A DNA stretch of 61,258 nt from Candidatus Kerfeldbacteria bacterium. Lineage in GTDB: Bacteria > Patescibacteriota > Patescibacteriia > SBBC01 > CAIJZX01. Where the stretch lies: positions 1 to 61,258 of the forward strand of contig CAIJZX010000013.1 in the NCBI GenBank assembly GCA_903825245.1. The letters run 5' to 3'. Positions 49,095-58,342 of this stretch are shown in pieces. The notes below the pieces were generated by a model, which had not been told where the DNA came from, made no database searches, and was given only the letters and a program-made list of their open reading frames with translations. Numbering within the stretch: the first letter of the stretch is position 1; the number at the start of each line of letters is the position of its first letter. Both the position numbers and the translations under genes were made by a program.

Positions 49095-51806
49095 TTATTT
49101 GGTAATACATGAGGCAGGATTGAAATTCGGCTGGTGAAGCCACCGTAACACCAAAGCCCCGAATCCTTTGAGCCCGCCTAAGTGCAGTAACATACACGGA
49201 TCTAATAAAGCATACAATGAAATGGCAAAAATGGCTACCATGATGGCCATCATTCCGCCGATAAAGAGAAACTTCATATGCCGCACCCAGTCGAGAGGTT
49301 CGGTCAGCGAATACCCCGGAACAACCTTAACTTTAATATCCTGCTCGCCAGGAAACATGAACGCCGGGGCTTTGCGTTGTATGGTAAAGAGGCCACCCAT
49401 CATATTCCCAAAGATCCACCGAATCACATATATCGCCACTGGATAGATGCCAGAAAATAAGATCACCGGCAACGTTCCAATAGCCTGATCCTCGGCTACC
49501 TCTTGTGCCATTTGCCAACCTCTTTTGTAAGCCTTATTCACGTATTCCGATGCGCTCTCTGCCTGGACAGGTATTTCACTTGCCTTCTTGCCTCGTTGTA
49601 TTTCTTTCCATTGTCGCACTCGGTCGGCCGACTCTCGTTGCGCTCGTTGTTGAGCCTCAATTTTTGAAGCCCGAAGTTCTTGTGTTGTGCTCGTTCCTGT
49701 TCCCTCAAGTTGCGGTGAACCATCACCACTATCACCGTGCTCACGCGCTTGTGCATCCTGAAACTCCGGCGACGACTCGTTCTGAGTTTCCGATTTGGTC
49801 GTTTCCGATTCCGGTAATGCCCCTTCTGTGGAGCTAGGTGTTCGGCCAAGAGTTTCACCTGCATCTCCAGACTCCGGCTCACCGACGCTATCTGAGATTT
49901 CAGGCATCCCCTCTTTCGGAGCAATCGAGTCCGGCTGGGAGAATGGTGAGTATGAATTCTCCACGCCTTCCAGGTAGCCACTATGCGAACCATCGGGAGG
50001 AGAACCCGCGAGTTCTGCTGTCCTCGGAAGCACTTCTCGAGTTCCACTATCCATCTGCTCATCACCTTCCTGCAGAACAGCTGGTGTGTCTTTTTGTTCT
50101 TTCTTGAGTTCATTCTCCGCTTGAACATTCGTCGGAGCTATTGCAGGCGAAGCATGTTGGTCACCATGTATTGGTGATGGTGTTTTCGATGCCGAAGGAC
50201 CATCAAATGTAGCGTCGCCCGGATTTTCCTCAGGTGATTCGTTCATTGGTGCTGATCCCGCAGGATTCAAGGTCGCTGGTGTCCGAGACGGCGTGCGTGA
50301 AGATGATCGTGGACGAGTGTTGGCTCCGCGACTTCCTCGGGACTGATGCCTAGATGATCTTGGAGATTGCCCACTCGCGTCGGCAGGAGCGTCTACTGCA
50401 GGCGAAGAGGCTGGTTGGTTCGAGGTTTGTTCCGAAGCAACACCGCTTCCCGAAGGTTGAGAAGAAGGCATGGCAAGCGGCACAAATGGTGCCGGTGGAA
50501 CGATGTCATTTGACGATGAAGACTGCGCATCGGATTGTTTTGGGGACACCCTCTGAGTCGCGGATGGCTTCCTATCCACGCGTTCCTCCTGTTTCTCCGG
50601 CATTGATGTCGTAGGAGTTGCTTCCGGAGAAGCGCTTTCGGTAGGCACACCAGATCGTTGAGCAAGCCCCTGTATTCCTGAAGAAAAATTATTTCCCGAT
50701 ACGCCATTCTCACCAGTTGTTGCTGGCACGGGTGTATACCCCATCGTTGGCAGTGCCGCCTCTGTCGCTTGAGCATTCGAGACACCGGGGGGAATCGGAA
50801 TTGTCGATACTCCCGGAAGTCCTTGGATTGGTGGCGCTTCGGGACGAGCAAGGATAACAGTACCCGGCGGAATGTTCGGCGGCTGTGACCAGGTTGCCTG
50901 CTCCGGAGACATCGACCTCGGTTCACCATTTTTTCCAACCATGGCTTCCCCAGGAATAATGTACGTATATGGCGACTCAGATGACGCCGGTGAAACTGGC
51001 GCATGATTGATTGAAAAATGTATCTCTGGCACCTGACTGCTGGTTGATATTTTTGGCGCCAGCACGGCCTGCCCCTCGATTCCAAGATGCGGGGGTTGAT
51101 CGGTGGAATGAACGAACGCTAGTTGAGAAAAATTGATTGGTTGGTTTTCGCCCGTCGCCGTTTGCACCGACAAGGGCTCACCGATAGCACCGACCCCAGC
51201 TTGTTCGAGGGCAGCCACAAACCCTGCCATCGCCGCCGCTCCGACAATGGGTTGCACCAAAGACGCGCCACCAGCCGCCATTGGTGTTGGTTGTTTTTTG
51301 TTACTCGCTGCCTGGCGAGAATCGACCGGCGGCGTTTGGGTCTGATGGTGCGCTTCGCTACCATCAACATGCTCTTGTAACAAACGCAGTTGTTCGTTTG
51401 GCGACAGAGCAATACTCCGCATCACGTCGGTCGACGGAACGATTGTATCCAATACCACAAAACCATTCCCGGTAGGATTGATGCGCCCACGTAACCACTT
51501 TCCCTGGCGATAAAACGATATCGGCAATCCTGACGATTGTGCTGCTTCCAGAATTCGTTCGGTGACAATCCCCGTGTGATTCTCGATCTCACCGGCCTCG
51601 TTCAATACAAAAACATATCCTCCGACCGCCATGCTCCCATCCTGCGGGACCATAACCACGCCCGCGCCCAGAGAAAACGGTGAAACCTCGTCTATCGCTG
51701 GCGGCGGTACTGGCTGACGTTGCTTCGAACGAGACGAAGGGCGTCGTTGCGGTGAAGCCGTAGTTTCTGGCGCAACCTCCTCAAGATCATCAACAGCAGG
51801 AGACAT
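49095..51806 (-). CDS. Large mostly disordered membrane protein of the T4SS-like locus
   Basis: 903 residues. A small ordered segment (about 45-150: GAGVVMVPQDGSMAVGGYVF, SFYRQGKWLRGRINP) is followed by about 550 residues rich in Pro, Ser, Gln, Glu and Thr with no hydrophobic core. Near the C-terminus come two membrane regions (about 780-800 and 850-875) and a final Cys. It ends one base from the next gene. The low-complexity part gives long but spurious frames on both strands. Confidence 0.8.
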   Translation of the reverse strand: MSPAVDDLEEVAPETTASPQRRPSSRSKQRQPVPPPAIDEVSPFSLGAGVVMVPQDGSMAVGGYVFVLNEAGEIENHTGIVTERILEAAQSSGLPISFYRQGKWLRGRINPTGNGFVVLDTIVPSTDVMRSIALSPNEQLRLLQEHVDGSEAHHQTQTPPVDSRQAASNKKQPTPMAAGGASLVQPIVGAAAMAGFVAALEQAGVGAIGEPLSVQTATGENQPINFSQLAFVHSTDQPPHLGIEGQAVLAPKISTSSQVPEIHFSINHAPVSPASSESPYTYIIPGEAMVGKNGEPRSMSPEQATWSQPPNIPPGTVILARPEAPPIQGLPGVSTIPIPPGVSNAQATEAALPTMGYTPVPATTGENGVSGNNFSSGIQGLAQRSGVPTESASPEATPTTSMPEKQEERVDRKPSATQRVSPKQSDAQSSSSNDIVPPAPFVPLAMPSSQPSGSGVASEQTSNQPASSPAVDAPADASGQSPRSSRHQSRGSRGANTRPRSSSRTPSRTPATLNPAGSAPMNESPEENPGDATFDGPSASKTPSPIHGDQHASPAIAPTNVQAENELKKEQKDTPAVLQEGDEQMDSGTREVLPRTAELAGSPPDGSHSGYLEGVENSYSPFSQPDSIAPKEGMPEISDSVGEPESGDAGETLGRTPSSTEGALPESETTKSETQNESSPEFQDAQAREHGDSGDGSPQLEGTGTSTTQELRASKIEAQQRAQRESADRVRQWKEIQRGKKASEIPVQAESASEYVNKAYKRGWQMAQEVAEDQAIGTLPVILFSGIYPVAIYVIRWIFGNMMGGLFTIQRKAPAFMFPGEQDIKVKVVPGYSLTEPLDWVRHMKFLFIGGMMAIMVAIFAISLYALLDPCMLLHLGGLKGFGALVLRWLHQPNFNPASCITK

Positions 51807-51815
51807 ACGACATGT

Positions 51816-52370
51816 TTATTTCCACACCGCGGCGTTAATCTTCCAATCCGAACCAACTTTCATCAGGTCAAGGAGGATGTCCTTAGTTTCGATAGTACTA
51901 CTCGAACTGGTTAATACTGTTCGTTGCGTCGTCACCACAACTGAAGCCGAAATGGTCGTCTGTTTGATGAAGGTAAACACAAGTGCTTTCGTGATCATTC
52001 CGGAATACGCTGTGGCCGGAACTGCCGCTTGTTGGAGCGCAATCTGTGCTTGAAGATACTTGGCATACGAAACGGTGGCATAGTCCTCCGCTTGAACGAT
52101 ATTGCTAGAACTATTTTCATTTGAATAACTACCATACAGCTCCGTAAAATTCCGAGCGGCGAACTGAATAGCGGTTTTATCCGGAGTCGCTACTACCCGC
52201 ACCACCTTGTTGGTGTTTTGGGTTACCGACGGTATCACGCTATTCGTATTGGCAATTCGTAAAACAGCCTTCTGCAATGTCGGGCTTTGCCGAACCGCGA
52301 AAATAATCGCCAACGATACACCGATAACAACGATGAACGCGATGCTGATAATGATAATTCGACGACGCAT
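51816..52370 (-). CDS. Bitopic membrane protein, possibly VirB8/NTF2-like
   Basis: 184 residues: one N-terminal span (IIIISIAFIVVIGVSLAIIF), a linker and a C-terminal alpha/beta domain that ends GSDWKINAAVWK, the ending typical of NTF2-like VirB8/TcpC-type domains. Size and position after VirB4 fit a VirB8-type assembly factor, but the resemblance is weak. Confidence 0.65.
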   Translation of the reverse strand: MRRRIIIISIAFIVVIGVSLAIIFAVRQSPTLQKAVLRIANTNSVIPSVTQNTNKVVRVVATPDKTAIQFAARNFTELYGSYSNENSSSNIVQAEDYATVSYAKYLQAQIALQQAAVPATAYSGMITKALVFTFIKQTTISASVVVTTQRTVLTSSSSTIETKDILLDLMKVGSDWKINAAVWK

Positions 52371-52412
52371 AGTCCGTAAAAAAGTGAATGAAAATGCTAC
52401 GACCAGTTTGTT

Positions 52413-54338
52413 CTATCGGCTAGCAAGCGGCGGCGCTTCGTGCATTACCGTCCCAGCACCAGTTGCCACCCCAGAGTTAGCGGACTGTTCGAACTCCTGC
52501 TTGGCCGCCTCGAGCTCCAGTAATTGTTGTGGATTCGTCGTCACGATTTGATCTTCCGCGATCGACGCCACGACTTTTAGTGCAGCGTGTTTATTACCGG
52601 CAAAGAAAATGCCTTCCCCTAATCCAGCCTCAAGTAATAAATAGCGTTCTTGTTGGGTCAGGAGGAATGTTTTACTGACAATGTCGATCGCTGCCGGTGA
52701 TTGTTTCATCAGTAACGACAGCGCCGAGTTATTAATGATGGCCTGTCCATACGGCGACAGTAAGAAGTCGTTCACATCTTGGGTAATCGTCGTTACTCCT
52801 AGGTAGTATTTTCGCGACCGTTTCACTAATCCGTACACGAATTTTGCCGAATCTTCGTGTTGCATTAACCACCAGGCTTCATCAATCACTAAAATGCGTC
52901 GCTTTAAACTCGATCGAGCCAGGTTCCAAATATAGGAAATAATAATCGACATCCCAATCGGGCGTAGTTCGTCTTCTAGGTCGCGAACGGAAAATACGAC
53001 GAGTTGATTGTCCAATTCGATGTTCGTCGGATTGTTAAACAAACCGGAAAATGTTCCTTCGGTATACTTTTTTAGCCGTTCCACCAGGTTTTCCGCCCCT
53101 GTCATTCCGGCCAAGACTTCCTGAAAATCCATCATCACCGGTGCCTCGACGTTGGCGAGATCGGCGTCCGGGGTAATATCTTTTTTGGCATACGTTTCGA
53201 GTAATGCCCGATCGACAATTGAGTCTTCTTCATGAGTTAAATTACCGAGCATCAATCGGAACATCGACTTCAACGTAATCACACCTGATCGAATAATATC
53301 CGCCGTTGTTTCATCTTGGCCGATTGCCTTCGGCAAATCGAACGGGTTAATTTTACTTTCGGCGTTCAGCGATACATTGATATACGTCCCACCGACAGCA
53401 TCAGATAAGTACTTGTATTCGTGCTCCGGATCGATAATAATTACATCTGTTCCAAACATCATCGACCGTAGAATTTCTAGTTTCACTGCGTACGACTTTC
53501 CTGACCCGGCCGTGGCAAAAACTGTATAATTCGGGTTCTGCAGGCTAAACCGGTCGAATAACACCAGAGAATTATTGTGGCGATTAATACCGTAGAGAAC
53601 ACCGCTATCGCTCGAGAGATCGGCCGAGATAAACGGAAAGCTCGAAGCGATCGGCGAGGAATTCATGTTGAACATGACTTGCAGTTGGTCGAGACCAATC
53701 GGCAACGTCGACGTGAAACCTTGCTCCGTTTGAAAAAATGCCCGTTTCGAAAATACCAGACGCGATCCAAATAAGCCCTCAATTTTTCCGGTCATGTTCT
53801 TCAACTCCTCAAGCGAATCGGCATACAACGTAACATACAGGGCAAACTGGAAGAACTTTTCCGTACCCTGAGTCAAATCGTCCCGCAATTTTTCAATATC
53901 ACGTAACGCTGTTTCGCGCATCGGGTCTCGCGGGGCACCTTTTTCACTATCACTAATCAACTGTGCCTCGAGCGCGCCGACTTTGTTCCGCAACTGTTTT
54001 AGAATGACATCGGATGGTACCGGGTAGAAGAACATACTAATATCAAGCGGACTATTATAGTTAATGATCGGCGCGAACCAGCCCACAGAAATATAACGAG
54101 GGTAGGTAACCACAAACAGCGTCTGCAAAAACTTCCCATTAAGACGCAAGAATGACGGGTCGACTTTCAACGCCGCCGGCGCAATCAAATCACGAACGGT
54201 CACCACGCCCTGGCGGTAGATGCGCTCGGCCTCGATGAGCTCGCGTTCATCAGACGGACGCGCCGTCGCCCGAGTCGGTGTCGGTGTCGGTTGATCCCGG
54301 AACATGTCCGGTCGTGTGAGGTTAATGTTTGTTGGCAT
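52413..54338 (-). CDS. VirB4/TraC-like secretion ATPase (C-terminal part)
   Basis: 641 residues. Walker A TAGSGKSYAVKLEIL (about residue 275), IIIDPEHEYKYL, Walker B RRILVIDEAWWLM and the following TQDVNDFLLS motif are those of VirB4/TraC ATPases, which power type IV secretion. The N-terminal VirB4 half is encoded by the overlapping upstream gene (17-base overlap), so the protein is split in two, as known for CPR loci. Confidence 0.92.
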   Translation of the reverse strand: MPTNINLTRPDMFRDQPTPTPTRATARPSDERELIEAERIYRQGVVTVRDLIAPAALKVDPSFLRLNGKFLQTLFVVTYPRYISVGWFAPIINYNSPLDISMFFYPVPSDVILKQLRNKVGALEAQLISDSEKGAPRDPMRETALRDIEKLRDDLTQGTEKFFQFALYVTLYADSLEELKNMTGKIEGLFGSRLVFSKRAFFQTEQGFTSTLPIGLDQLQVMFNMNSSPIASSFPFISADLSSDSGVLYGINRHNNSLVLFDRFSLQNPNYTVFATAGSGKSYAVKLEILRSMMFGTDVIIIDPEHEYKYLSDAVGGTYINVSLNAESKINPFDLPKAIGQDETTADIIRSGVITLKSMFRLMLGNLTHEEDSIVDRALLETYAKKDITPDADLANVEAPVMMDFQEVLAGMTGAENLVERLKKYTEGTFSGLFNNPTNIELDNQLVVFSVRDLEDELRPIGMSIIISYIWNLARSSLKRRILVIDEAWWLMQHEDSAKFVYGLVKRSRKYYLGVTTITQDVNDFLLSPYGQAIINNSALSLLMKQSPAAIDIVSKTFLLTQQERYLLLEAGLGEGIFFAGNKHAALKVVASIAEDQIVTTNPQQLLELEAAKQEFEQSANSGVATGAGTVMHEAPPLASR

Positions 54339-55053
54339 TGTCGTTTTTGATACTTGACGTCTCTTCCAGAGTGATCTTTTTATTATCCTGCATCGGTTGT
54401 TCCCGCGAGGTTTCCGGATTATACGTGTTGTAATACAATTCGATCAAATCTTGAGTCCGGAGGAACATGGATTTTAATCCGGCCGAGCTTAAGGCACCAG
54501 CAATTCCGTCGACTCGTTTAAATAATTCGGCGCGATATGTTTCGAATTGCTTCTGTTTCAGGTGAATTGTAGCGGTTGGACTAAATGCATCGAACAAGCG
54601 ACTGAAGAATTTTCCCGGACGGTCAACTTTCGGCGTATACGGTACCACCACATAAAATCGCTTGGTCATAATATCCGAACCGGAAACTAAATCCCCCACA
54701 AACTGTCGATAGTCACGAATTTGTAACTTGAGTAATTCGTTCTGTTGTTGTTTCTCCACGGTCTTTAAGGTCTCCAAATAAGCATCGATATTTAATCGCC
54801 GCGATTGAATAACAATTTGTAGTGGGTAATCGATGGTGTTCAAGAAAGACGTGTAGGCCTCGATCACCGCATCCTGTTCCTCATCCGACTTCAGCATGAA
54901 GTTGATGGAGGAGACGAGCAGCACCGAGACCACCATGCCGTTTCGCAAAATTACGGTATCGTCACGGATTTCTAGAATATCAAGAAATTGTTGTGTTGAC
55001 GGCGTCGCCTTCTGTTTTCGGGGTTTGGCCTTCGGTGGTTGCGTATCGGGCAT
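54322..55053 (-). CDS. TraC-like domain protein (N-terminal VirB4 half)
   Basis: 243 residues. TQQFLDILEIRDDTVILRNG, SVLLVSSINFMLKSDEEQD, LNTIDYPLQIVIQSRRLNID and KRFYVVVPYTP match the TraC-like domain that precedes the ATPase in VirB4 proteins. It ends in a charged tail and overlaps the ATPase gene. Confidence 0.85.
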   Translation of the reverse strand: MPDTQPPKAKPRKQKATPSTQQFLDILEIRDDTVILRNGMVVSVLLVSSINFMLKSDEEQDAVIEAYTSFLNTIDYPLQIVIQSRRLNIDAYLETLKTVEKQQQNELLKLQIRDYRQFVGDLVSGSDIMTKRFYVVVPYTPKVDRPGKFFSRLFDAFSPTATIHLKQKQFETYRAELFKRVDGIAGALSSAGLKSMFLRTQDLIELYYNTYNPETSREQPMQDNKKITLEETSSIKNDNANKH

Positions 55054-55062
55054 AGGTAAAGG

Positions 55063-55554
55063 TTATTTCTTTTTTGGATGTGCGATTGACGGTAAATCCG
55101 TCCCCCAAAAATCCGTGTCGCTTTCATCATCGTGAAATGCGCCACCAGTATCCACTAACAGCGCTAACTTCGCCAGCGTCATTTCTCGTAATGGCTGTTT
55201 CGTCGGTAATGGCGGCGGAGGTGGCGGTTCACGACGATACACTAACCGTTCATTAACGACATTGTTCCATGTCCGCATCTGCGGATTTTTTAGCGTTTGG
55301 AACATGCTCAGAATAAAAATATGAAATGGCCGACCGTTGACTTTCACGAAGGCGAGTAGAATAACGGCCGCAAAAATACCAACCGCCGAAATAATAAATG
55401 CGATTACCTGGTTGGCCATTTTGTAGAGTATCTGATATGCCCCAACAATAGCGCCACTGCCAATCAGAAAGATAACGAATTGACGGACGCTGATTGGGCC
55501 GAGGATTTTATCCTCAACATCGATGAATTGTGGAACAACGAATTGATTCGGCAT
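55063..55554 (-). CDS. PrgI-family membrane protein
   Basis: 163 residues. The N-terminus FVVPQFIDVEDKILGPISVR followed by two close membrane spans is the PrgI pattern (VirB3 analogue). A Pro-rich stretch (PPPPPPLP) and an acidic tail follow. Directly precedes the TraC-like gene. Confidence 0.9.
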   Translation of the reverse strand: MPNQFVVPQFIDVEDKILGPISVRQFVIFLIGSGAIVGAYQILYKMANQVIAFIISAVGIFAAVILLAFVKVNGRPFHIFILSMFQTLKNPQMRTWNNVVNERLVYRREPPPPPPLPTKQPLREMTLAKLALLVDTGGAFHDDESDTDFWGTDLPSIAHPKKK

Positions 55555-55572
55555 ACCGGTAACGTTGATGAT

Positions 55573-56151
55573 TTACTGTTGAAGCTGGCGATTGAGATCA
55601 GCTACGACCGTGAATTCATGCTCCGAGAGATAGGGTTGTCCGTTTCGTCCGCGATCGGAAATGACCTGCGCAATCGGTACACCTCGCTCGAGACTCTCTC
55701 GACCCATAGCCAGGTAGAGTTGGCAGATGTCACCCTGCCGCCAACCAGCCACCGCTTCAACCCACACGGTAAATGACTCATGTTGGAGGTGTTTGAAGGT
55801 ATCTATAACGTGTCGGGCGGACTCATCAGCGCCTTGCCCTAACCGCCGAAATTCAATTAAGGTCATGCTTCGCATTTGCTCGGCCGGTCCATAGGATTTC
55901 GCTATCGGGCGAACAACGTCCGTCAAGGTCGGGCGATCCATCTGCCGCGCTCCGGTCATCACCGACGACATCACCGCGCGTTCTGGTGGCGGTACAGGCT
56001 GCGGCTGTTCGTTCAACGTCAGTGGCGCAGTATCCGCCACCGGCTGTACCAGTTCCGATTGAGCTGTGGGTTTTTGGGCGGCCAGAAACGCCGTTATTTC
56101 CGCATCGGTGTAGCCAGCTTGTTTCGCAGCGGCGTAATTGAAGTCAGGCAT
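55573..56151 (-). CDS. Hypothetical protein of the T4SS-like locus
   Basis: 192 residues. The N-terminus MPDFNYAAAKQAGYTDAEIT looks like a UBA-type small helical motif; a Pro-rich linker leads to a helical-beta domain (MRSMTLIEFRRLG, ESFTVWVEAVAGWRQGDICQ). Soluble, no catalytic motif recognised. It lies 18 bases before PrgI. Confidence 0.72.
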   Translation of the reverse strand: MPDFNYAAAKQAGYTDAEITAFLAAQKPTAQSELVQPVADTAPLTLNEQPQPVPPPERAVMSSVMTGARQMDRPTLTDVVRPIAKSYGPAEQMRSMTLIEFRRLGQGADESARHVIDTFKHLQHESFTVWVEAVAGWRQGDICQLYLAMGRESLERGVPIAQVISDRGRNGQPYLSEHEFTVVADLNRQLQQ

Positions 56152-56155
56152 AGTG

Positions 56156-57226
56156 TTAGTTCATGAAACTACCGAGTGATGGGCGCGGCGTCGGCGGAGT
56201 CGGTATATCATCCGGCCGAACAATCGGCCGACTTGGTCGCGCCGCTTCGGTCACATTCGGTATCGGCGCAGCAGGCACACTTGGCGCGTCTCGGCGCAAT
56301 AGCGGCATCGGCACTGGTTTTGCTTGTTCAATTTTCGGTATCGCCGGCGGTTGGGGCATGACTGGTGTCTGTGGCGTTTCAATCATCCCCCGAGATTTGA
56401 GTTGGGTGGCATAGCGCTCCGCCGTCGTGGCCACCGCTGAAGCAATTTCTCGATCCAGTCCAAGCCCACCGACTTTCACATCGCGCGTTAACATGTCGAT
56501 CGTAACATCGGTCGTGCGAATATCCTTCAGTCGCGACTTAATAATCGTCGTCGCTCGACGCTGCATGAGTTCATCACCGAACGCTAAGTTTTCCCCAGTT
56601 AGTATCGATTGCGCCACCGCCTCAAGATCTTGGTTAGGGTTAATCGCCGACATTGTTTTCAATCGAGCCGCTTGTTGCTCAATCTCCACCGCATCATCTT
56701 CAGAGTAGTGCGTCGTCGGTGCCAGCATACCGACTGGTGACGATGGCGCTTGCATCGGCACACTCGGCAGGGGCGGTACCGCTACAGGGAGCACCGGAAG
56801 CGAAGCGCTTGGCTGAATCAGAACCACCGGCACTGACACAGGCGCATCTACTGCCGGTTGAACTGGCTGACGTGGTGGTAGGGGTTGTATAACCGGAGGT
56901 GTTGGGACCGTTTCCGATACCGGCGGGACATCTTGTATCACCGAGATACCAAGATATTCAGCCACCACACCAGTAAATACTTCGCGTCGAAGACGATCAA
57001 CAATTATCGCTGCCGTCGCGGCATCAACGCCGCTTTCAGCCTGAAGTTTAGCCGACATATCCGCCACCGGTACCTCATGGACGACGACACGCATGATTAA
57101 ATTCGCTAAATCAACGCCAGGGTGGTGTGCTTCGAGGTCGTCAACCGCGGCTATCGCTTGTGGCGATGCTACACCATCCTTGATGGCCTTCGGGAGACTA
57201 TGAAATTGTTGCCAAATATCGGGCAT
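56156..57226 (-). CDS. Hypothetical Pro-rich protein of the T4SS-like locus
   Basis: 356 residues from the ATG at 57226; the promoter at 57249-57277 excludes longer starts. A helical N-terminal region of about 100 residues (IWQQFHSLPKAIKDGV) is followed by a Pro/Val-rich linker, a second helical domain (VEIEQQAARLKTMSAINPNQ, LEAVAQSILTGENLAFGDEL) and a Pro-rich tail. No membrane span. Function unknown. Confidence 0.72.
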   Translation of the reverse strand: MPDIWQQFHSLPKAIKDGVASPQAIAAVDDLEAHHPGVDLANLIMRVVVHEVPVADMSAKLQAESGVDAATAAIIVDRLRREVFTGVVAEYLGISVIQDVPPVSETVPTPPVIQPLPPRQPVQPAVDAPVSVPVVLIQPSASLPVLPVAVPPLPSVPMQAPSSPVGMLAPTTHYSEDDAVEIEQQAARLKTMSAINPNQDLEAVAQSILTGENLAFGDELMQRRATTIIKSRLKDIRTTDVTIDMLTRDVKVGGLGLDREIASAVATTAERYATQLKSRGMIETPQTPVMPQPPAIPKIEQAKPVPMPLLRRDAPSVPAAPIPNVTEAARPSRPIVRPDDIPTPPTPRPSLGSFMN

Positions 57227-57248
57227 TTCGTCTGTTTTTGATGGCTGT

Positions 57249-57277
57249 ATTATAGCATAAAATTGACACTGGTGCAA
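57249..57277 (-). promoter_or_regulatory. Internal promoter of the T4SS-like locus
   Basis: Minus strand TTGCAC (57272-57277), 17 bases, TATAAT (57249-57254). Start near 57242 with a 16-base leader. It divides the locus into an upstream group (58343, 57617, 57322) and a downstream group of at least ten genes. Confidence 0.7.
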
Positions 57278-57321
57278 AACCCTAAGTTATCCCCTTTTTG
57301 CGACTTTTGCCTGTCAGAACC

Positions 57322-57615
57322 CTATTGTAGAGCCTGATACAATCGTTCCGCCTCAGCCTCAACTACCGCCCCGTCATATTCACCGGCGTGTTTAGAGAAA
57401 CCATGATAGGACGGTTGTTTTTGATCGAGATGGAGATTGATCCGAAGCGCCGTGCCTTCAAATTGAACATAAACATGAAACCGCGGGTAGAAATGCGTCC
57501 CCGTTCGCCGGACATACGAATCTTCACCGCTGCGCGGATCCCGAAACGGCGTATAACCCGCACGCCGAAGAACCACATCGGGTTGATACCGCGGGGTTGG
57601 AATGCGAATGACCAT
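57322..57615 (-). CDS. Hypothetical 97-residue protein
   Basis: A compact beta-rich sequence: RRAGYTPFRDPRSGEDSYVR, HFYPRFHVYVQFEGTALRIN, LHLDQKQPSYHG. The pattern of basic and aromatic residues suggests nucleic-acid or protein binding, but no family is recognised. One base separates it from the upstream gene. Confidence 0.7.
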   Translation of the reverse strand: MVIRIPTPRYQPDVVLRRAGYTPFRDPRSGEDSYVRRTGTHFYPRFHVYVQFEGTALRINLHLDQKQPSYHGFSKHAGEYDGAVVEAEAERLYQALQ

Positions 57616-57616
57616 A

Positions 57617-58339
57617 TTAAACCTGGCCGAGCTTTGCCAAAACCGTTTTCAGCTGACGCGTAATTGCCGCCACTTCAAGTGGATTCAAATCTTGCGTGTT
57701 TATAGCAAAACTGAGGGCATCAAGGCGCTTATAGAGTGCCTGTCCTTCATCTTCGGGCATTTTTTTCGCTTTAATTGCATCTTCTACCTGACCAGAGAGA
57801 TTCGTCAGTCGTAATAATACTTCCGCTCGGCCGCGTTGTGTCGCTAGGCGATCGTTGAGGAAGTGAAGAATTTCCGGTTCCGGTTTGGCAACAGCAGTTG
57901 CCGCTACTTCTGTAACTGGAGCAGTTGGTTGTTGTTCAGTTTCTACGTGCGGCGCGTACACTTCGGGATAATTCTTTCGTGCTTCGGCTTCATATTTCGC
58001 GACATCACCGCCGAGTTTCTTAATGAGCCCTTCAACATTGCCTAAATGCCATTGGAGTGGCAAGAAGAACCTTCCTAATAATTCAACGGCGACTTTCTTG
58101 CCTTTTTGTTCATCAAGTTTTGCTTCAGAAAGAAGTTTCGCCGGCAATTGCGCCACTGGGAACCCGCCAACACTTGCGTCGCCAGTTAGTAAGACTGTTT
58201 GTCGTCGTTGATCTTCGGTCAAATCATTATGACGGACAATGTCACTCAATGACGCTTGTAATTGTTTGTTCACTAATACCTTCTGCGCTAAAGGCGGCAA
58301 TTGCTGGTAGTGCTGAAAATAGAGTTCAGGTGTAAGCAT
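57617..58339 (-). CDS. Hypothetical protein of the T4SS-like locus
   Basis: 240 residues, mainly helical and charged (LPPLAQKVLVNKQLQASLSD, EAEARKNYPEVYAPHVETEQ), with a Pro/Ala linker near the middle. No membrane span. Lies three bases after the VirB6-like gene. Confidence 0.72.
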   Translation of the reverse strand: MLTPELYFQHYQQLPPLAQKVLVNKQLQASLSDIVRHNDLTEDQRRQTVLLTGDASVGGFPVAQLPAKLLSEAKLDEQKGKKVAVELLGRFFLPLQWHLGNVEGLIKKLGGDVAKYEAEARKNYPEVYAPHVETEQQPTAPVTEVAATAVAKPEPEILHFLNDRLATQRGRAEVLLRLTNLSGQVEDAIKAKKMPEDEGQALYKRLDALSFAINTQDLNPLEVAAITRQLKTVLAKLGQV

Positions 58340-58342
58340 ATA

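Noticed and set aside
49538-51085. Two long alternative minus-strand frames rich in Arg, Gln, His
   Set aside because: They are shifted readings of the repetitive disordered region of the protein at 49095.
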